In this document: positions 57,983 to 64,000 of the stretch, one piece after another
How the letters are laid out: each line of letters opens with the position of its first letter
How positions within the stretch are numbered: the stretch's first letter is position 1
Assembly (NCBI GenBank): GCA_943736015.1
Contig: OX031063.1
Span: 34,068,172-34,132,171, forward strand
Source: Tridacna crocea
Lineage: Eukaryota; Mollusca; Bivalvia; Cardiida; Cardiidae
DNA: 64,000 bases
Reading direction: 5' to 3'
Translations under genes and position numbers: made by a program
The notes under the pieces: generated by a model
What the model was told of the DNA's origin: nothing
Databases searched by the model: none
What the model saw: only the letters and a program-made list of their open reading frames with translations

Positions 57983-60900
57983 TCACAAAAACAACTTAAC
58001 TTGGTTCCAGTGCTTTATAGGTAAGGGTGTACTGGTGTTGTCTAGGTGTATGCTAGCTAGTGATTGAACAAAAAGATCTTTTCAAATTACAATGTTCTCA
58101 AAACTCTCTTTATCAGATGACATCAATGAGAGCTGGTCCAAATTGAGAGCATTTGCAGATTACATTTAAAGTGAGTCTCAAATGATGCAATTTGTCTCTA
58201 ACAGGGTAGAAAACTTTTGAGGGAAAAGGAGAAAATGTTTGGTTCCTGACTGAAATCCTCTCTTTCAGAACTGTTAGACTCTAGATTGCATGGTACGGGT
58301 TTAGAAAGGAAATGTGCTTTATAAGAAAAATTTGATGCTTTCTTCTTACCTTTTTAAAAAAGGAAAAAATATGGAGATACCTCCAGTATTATATCAATCG
58401 CTTCTTATTCAAAAATGTGTCTTAATTTCATCAATTGCAGTAGCCCAGAAACATATGTTTATATCAAAATAGTAGTACCGGCCTTCAAAACCCAAGTGCA
58501 GTTTGCTTTTTGACTCTCTGTCTGTCCATCTGGTAGTTTAAAACCAGTTTAAAATGTCAAAACCTTGAAAAACCCACTCAGTCCAAACTGTACCCACCTG
58601 TCAGAATTAAATGTCCGAGTCAGTTTGATTGTGCAAGTGTTCCTAATGTGGTGTGGAGACTGGTACCCTATCACACTGGGGTGGAGATCTGGTTACCCAA
58701 AGCTGAGACAACCCTGTTTCCTGATATATGTGTGTTCTTGCAAGTTGAAAAAACTATTATGGTGATGCTTGAAGACAAACTATTGATGTCTCCTTATACT
58801 AGTATGACCAGTAATCCATCAAATGTTTTTCCTACATTCTCCAAGGAATGAATGGAAAAAAAAAACTTGCCCTGAGTAATCCTCAGTCAAAAAAGATACA
58901 TGACTGTTTTCTTGAAATATACATTTATTTGAATGTGCTTGATATATTAAACATGTAGCGCACTGAGCCATCAGGGCTGTAGGTTCTTGAGAAATGAACA
59001 TCTATTTCTGGGCTTTTCACAGTTGTAGAAACCAAGACAAATCTTATGAATCTTACTTTTGCATTTTACTTAAACAATCATGCAAAATTTCTTGATGTCT
59101 TTTTTATCTATGGCAGAATATTACGGTGTTTAAGTTTTTTTTCCAATGTGGTGGCTAATATAAACTAGTTTACTTTGGCCACCATCCTTTTTTTTTTTTT
59201 TGAGTATTATTGTTTGAAAAAATATCTCAGTATACCCAAGCATTTCTTTATTAGGCAAGTTCATTCTCTTAAAATTTCAACTTCCGTAACTTGAATTACT
59301 CAAGTATTTCTTATTCAAACTTGTGTCTTAAACCAGTTTATAAGTTTATAGGATAACTTTTTCAACACACTTCACAAACTATGTTTTAGTAGCTATTTGT
59401 GAAAAAGAGAATGATATTGCAGACTCCAACAACATTTCTTAAATTCTTGCCAAGTCCCATAGTTTCCTTAATATGACTTGAAAACAGGTCTCTTGTTCAA
59501 ATCCCTGGCTCAGCCAATTCCTTTTCTTCCAAGGGTTGTTGAAAGTCATTGCAATAGACTTAATTCCTTTCCAAAGCCAAAATTCTTAAAAAGAGAACAT
59601 GGGATTGTGGGGTAAGGGTATATTGACTTGAAAATTATCCAAAAAGCATAACTTTTGTGTTCATTTTATGAAGTAGTTTTCTTAATCATATAGTCTTCGC
59701 AAAATTTGCCTACCATTCTGAGAACAAATCAGGATTAAATGGCAATGCTTGCTTCTGATCCTTTCTGCAGTATTGTGACCAGGGACAGGGGGTATCAGAA
59801 ACACACATAACCATTCACAAAAGCCGAAAGAAGTAGAAAAAGAAAAATATAAGTACTACTCGGAAGTAGCTCACTTAATCAAAATTGAAAAATGAGAATT
59901 TGTGCATGAAAAATATGATAATTATGGTTAAAACCAGTAAATTCAAATTCCTTGGTAAGATATAAATCTACTAAAACCTATCCCAAATTGCCCAATTTTG
60001 GAAAATGAAAGCATTTACAAACAAAAAAATAAAACATGGATTAAATATTTGTATTTGTCTACCAGAGGGTAGAAGCATTGTGGCAAAAGGAGAAAATACT
60101 GGTCACCAGACAGATTATCAAGCTTTAAACTTGCAATAGCGGTGTAATGGCTTGTGCTAGGTGTATGCCAGTGATTGAACCAGTCCTGTATTAGGTAGAG
60201 CACTGCAGTGTGACAAAAAAGATCTTTTCAATATTACGATGTTTTCAAAACTCTCTTTATCAGATGACATCAATAAGGATTTGTCCAATCTGAAAGTGGT
60301 TTGCACATAGAACTTGAGATGCAACTCACATGATTCAATTTGTAAAAAAGTAGAAATCTTTTTGGGAAAAGAATAAAATGCTTGGTAACTGAAACATTAT
60401 ATGTCAGAGCTGTTAGACTCCAGATTGTACAGTACAGAATTAAAAAAGGAAATATGATTTATAAGGAAAATTTGAGGGTTTGTAAACTCTGTATTACGTT
60501 ACAAAATCAGACAACAAGATAAGAAAGATAGAGCTACTATGTTAATCAGTGGTTGTTCAAAATATGTCTTAATTTCATCAATTGCAGTAGCCCAGAAACA
60601 TATGTTTATATCAAAATAGTAGTACCGGCCTTCAAAACCCAAGTGCAGTTTGCTTTTTGACTCTCTGTCTGTCCATCTGGTAGTCTAAAACCAATTTACA
60701 ATGTCAAAACCTTGAAAAACCCACTCAGTCCAAACTGTACCCACATGTCAGAATTAAATGTCCGAGTCAGTTTGCTTGTGTAAGTGTTCCTAATGTGGTG
60801 GGGAGACTGGTACCCTATCACACTGGGGTGGAGATCTGGTTACCCAAAGCTGAGACAACCCTGTTTTCTGATACATGTGTGTTCTTGCAAGTTGAAAAAT

Positions 60901-62463
60901 CTGTTATGGTGATGCTTGAAGACAAACTATAGATGTTTCCTGATACTAGTATGACCATTAATCCATCAAATGTTTTTCTGACATTCTCCAAGGAATAAAT
61001 GGGAAAAAAAACTGGCCCTTTGTAATTCACAATCACAAAATTTATATAAAATATGTTTTCTTGAAATATGAATTTATGTGAATTTGATTGAAATATCAAA
61101 TGTGTTGTGCACTGAGTCATCAGGGCTGTAGGTTCTTGAGAAATGAACACATGTTTCTGGGCTTTTCACAATTGTAGAAACCAAGACAAATCTTATGATT
61201 CTTACTTTTGCATTTTACTTGAACAATCAAGCAAAATTTTGTGACATTTTGGTACATATGGCAGAATATTTTGGTGTTTGTTAAGTTTTTTCCATCATGG
61301 TGGCCAATATAAACTAGTTTATTTTGGCCATTTCATTTTGGAGTATTATTGTTTGGACAATTTAGTCTGGGTATACCCAAGCATTTTTTCATTAGGCAAG
61401 TTCATTCCCTTAAAATTTTAACTTCTGTAGCTTGAATTACTCATGTATTTCTTATTCAAACTTGTGTCTAAAATTAGTTTATAAGTTTATAGGATAACTT
61501 TTTTTGACACATTTCACAAACTGTATGTTTTAGTAGCTAATTGTGAACAAAAGAATGATATTGCAGACTCCAACAACATTTCTTAAATTCTTGCCAAGTA
61601 CCATAATTTCCTTAATATGACTTCAGAACAGGTCTCTTGTTCAAATCCCTAGCACAGCCAATTCCTTTTCTACCAAGGATTGTTGAAAGTCATTGCAACA
61701 AGCTTAATTCCTTTCCAAAGCCAAAATTCTTAAAAAGAGAACATGGGATTGTGAGGTAAAGGTTTATTGACTTGAAAATTATCCAAAAAGCTTAACTTTT
61801 CTTTTAGTCTTTGCAAAATTGCCTACCATTATGAGAACAAATCAGGATTAAATGGCAATGCTTGCTTCTGATCCTTTCTGCAGTATTGTGGCCAGGGACA
61901 GGGGGTATCAGAAGCACACATAACCATTCAAAAAAAAAAAAATCCAAAAGAAGTAAAAAAGAAAAAAAAATAATTTCTACAAGGAAAAAGCAAAGTTATG
62001 CAAATAAATTGAAAAAAGAGAATTTGTATACAAAAAAGTATGTTTAGTATGGTTATACCCAGTAACTTCAAGTTCCTTGATAAAATATACATCTGCTCAT
62101 ATTTTGGAAACTGAAAGCATTCACAAACAAACAAAAAACATGGCTTAAATGATTGTATTTGTCTACCAAAGGATAGAAAGCATTGTGCCAGAAGGAGAAA
62201 ATACTAGTTCACCAGACAGATCAAGCTTTAAACTTGCAATAAGGGTGTAATGGCATGTGTTAGGTGTATTCTAGCTAGTGATTGAACCAATCCTTCATAA
62301 GGTATAGCTTTGCATGGCAACAAATAGGTCTTTTCAATATTACAATATTCTCAAAACACTCTTAATCAGATGACATTAATGAGGGTTGGTCGAAATTGAG
62401 AGCATTAGCAGATCATACTTGATATGTGACTCAAATGAGACTCTATATTGTAAATGGTACGGG

Positions 62464-63004
62464 TTTTAAAGGTAGCCCTTCAGATGTTGGGATGAAAATT
62501 TTACAAAAATACAAAAAAAATCATCTTTATACTCCCAGAGCCTTTTAATTTTTATGCATAAAACCCCAGTAGTCGAAAACCATCCAGCAACAAGTGAAAT
62601 TAGAGATTTACGACAACCCAGGTCTACACCGACAGGAAACATGGTCTATTTTTACATGAACAACTTGCTCATTTACATACCTGAAATACACAGATGAAGC
62701 TTCAAACATAGCATCTGAGGAAGACATGTTTATTATATTATGTAATTTAAGTGTAATTAGTCATGTGCCAGTCACTTAACATACCCACAGTGCTTTTTTA
62801 AAATTTTTGGCACGAAATCTAAAAATAGCTTAAGAGGCTATATAGCCTTTTAAGGGAATACCATCAAAAAAAAATTTTTTTTTTGGTCACTTTATGATTC
62901 TTAATTATTGATGTTTTGAATTGTTTTTTCATATTAATTTCATTGATATATATATATTTTTTAATTTGGTGAGATGTGAAAAATCTAGATATCCACCTTT
63001 AAAA
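62464..63004. mobile_element. inserted element in unit 3 of the 2.1-kb array
   Basis: Units 1 and 2 read straight across this point; here about 540 bp intervenes, with ends TTTTAAAGGTAG and CCACCTTTAAAA as an inverted repeat. Looks like a non-autonomous terminal-inverted-repeat transposon. No long open frame. Confidence 0.7.
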
Positions 63005-64000
63005 GGAAAGGTGCTTTATAGGGAAAATTTGACTCAATCTTTTTACCTTTTTTGAAAAAAGAAAACAAAAATAGGGAGATACCTCCGTTATTATAATAAT
63101 CTCTTGGTATTCAAAAAATGTGTCTTAATTTCATCAATTGCAGTAGCCCAGAAACATACATTTATATCAAAATAGTAGTACTGGCCTTCATAACCCAAGT
63201 GCAGTTTACTTTTTGACTCTCTGTCTGTCCATCTGGTAGTCTAAAACCAGCTTAAAGTTTCAAAACCTGAAAAACCCACTCAGTCCAATCTGTTCCCACC
63301 GTCAGAATTAAATGTCTGAGTCAGTGTGCTTGTGTAAGTGTTCCTAATGTGGTGTAGAGACTAGTACACAATCAGCTTTGGATGGGGATCTGGTTACCCA
63401 AAGCTGAGACAACCCTGTTTCCTGATACATGTGTGTTTTTTGCCTGTTCAAAGATCTGTTATGGTGATGCTTGATGACCAACTACAGATGTTTCCTGGTA
63501 CTAGTATAACCAGTAATCCATCAAATGTTTTTCCAACATTCTCCAAGAAATGAATGGAAAAAACTGGCCCTTAGATATCCACAATCACAGAGTGTTTTTG
63601 AAATATGTGTTCTAGAAATATGAATTTATGTGAATTTGATTGATATATTATTTGTTGTGCACTGAGTCATCAGGGCTGTAGGTTCTTGAGAAATGAACAC
63701 ATGTTTCTGGGCTTTTCACAATTGTAGAAACCAAGACAAATGTTATGATTCTTACTTTTGCATTTCACTTGAACAATCAAGCAAAATTCCATATCCTTGT
63801 TATCTAAATTCCACCTAAATTTATGGCAGAATATAATTATGGTGTTGGATAAGTTTTCTCTGACATGGTGGCAAACAAACCACTTTACATTGGCTGGTAA
63901 TTTTATCTTTAATATTACTTATTGAAAAGATGTCTGGGTTTGCTCAGGCATTTTTTTATTACATAAGTTTATTCCCTTAAATCTTAACTACTGCAGCACT

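Larger units (their letters stand above)
57055..64000 (+). repeat. tandem array of about 2.1-kb units, running off the window
   Basis: Anchor CTTAATTTCATCAATTGCAG recurs at 58421, 60568 and 63124; GGGACAGGGGGTATCAGAA near 57476, 59784 and 61897; ATCAGGGCTGTAGGTTCTTG near 58970, 61119 and 63670. Periods are 2147 and 2556; the longer one contains an insertion at 62464-63004. Each unit includes degenerate MITE remnants and a tRNA-B-box-like GTTCAAATCCC. Short frames such as the one at 58648-58851 break in the other units. Confidence 0.88.

Noticed and set aside
58648-58851. 67-codon frame in the 2.1-kb unit
   Set aside because: Conserved at DNA level between units 1 and 2, but broken by a TAG in unit 2 and by multiple changes in unit 3.

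Overview
This window looks like nuclear DNA of an invertebrate animal, most likely a bivalve mollusc. It is AT-rich, with small exons, canonical GT-AG introns of mostly 0.3-2.4 kb, and dense short palindromic repeats. The taxonomic call is inference: no rRNA, mitochondrial or other marker gene is present. No bacterial, plasmid or viral genes were seen. Most open frames in the window are chance reading of repeats; the real proteins had to be assembled exon by exon.

Three spliced genes can be built with every splice site and phase agreeing. (1) Positions 1204-13446, minus strand: a complete 12-exon tryptophan 2,3-dioxygenase (TDO2), 409 residues, with the heme-ligand histidine and substrate-site residues intact. 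(2) 17358-22839, plus strand: a complete 5-exon PGAP2 (post-GPI-attachment to proteins factor 2, FRAG1/DRAM/Sfk1 family), 251 residues. (3) 37582-41732, plus strand: a complete 4-exon Ly6/uPAR-domain protein, 160 residues, with a signal peptide, 12 cysteines in the mature part and a probable GPI-anchor tail. TDO2 and PGAP2 are divergently arranged about 3.9 kb apart. PGAP2 remodels GPI anchors and the third gene encodes a likely GPI-anchored protein, but the 15 kb between them gives no reason to infer a functional unit.

The rest is repeats. The dominant one is a short non-autonomous DNA element (MITE) of about 200-235 bp. It begins and ends in TTAA, has a short terminal inverted repeat (TTAACYCWTTACCA), and carries a nearly perfect 55-70 bp palindrome in its middle. 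I count more than 50 intact or decayed copies in both orientations, in introns of all three genes and between genes. Two nested insertions (22030-22476 and 44938-45316) show the TTAA target directly; in one of them the target is the centre of another copy's palindrome. Other families are a second palindromic element built around CAGACTGCAC/GTGCAGTCTG, a third rich in CCTGCGCAGGCTG, a longer terminal-inverted-repeat element (about 0.4-0.55 kb), an ATTC-tailed retroposon and one tRNA-derived SINE.

The last 16 kb holds two large tandem arrays: one of about 1.7-kb units (48148-54843, four units, the last shortened) and one of about 2.1-kb units (about 57055 to the window end). They share a short GGCCAGGGACAGGGG core. 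No protein gene is established there; one orphan exon candidate (54999-55048, minus) is recorded with low confidence.
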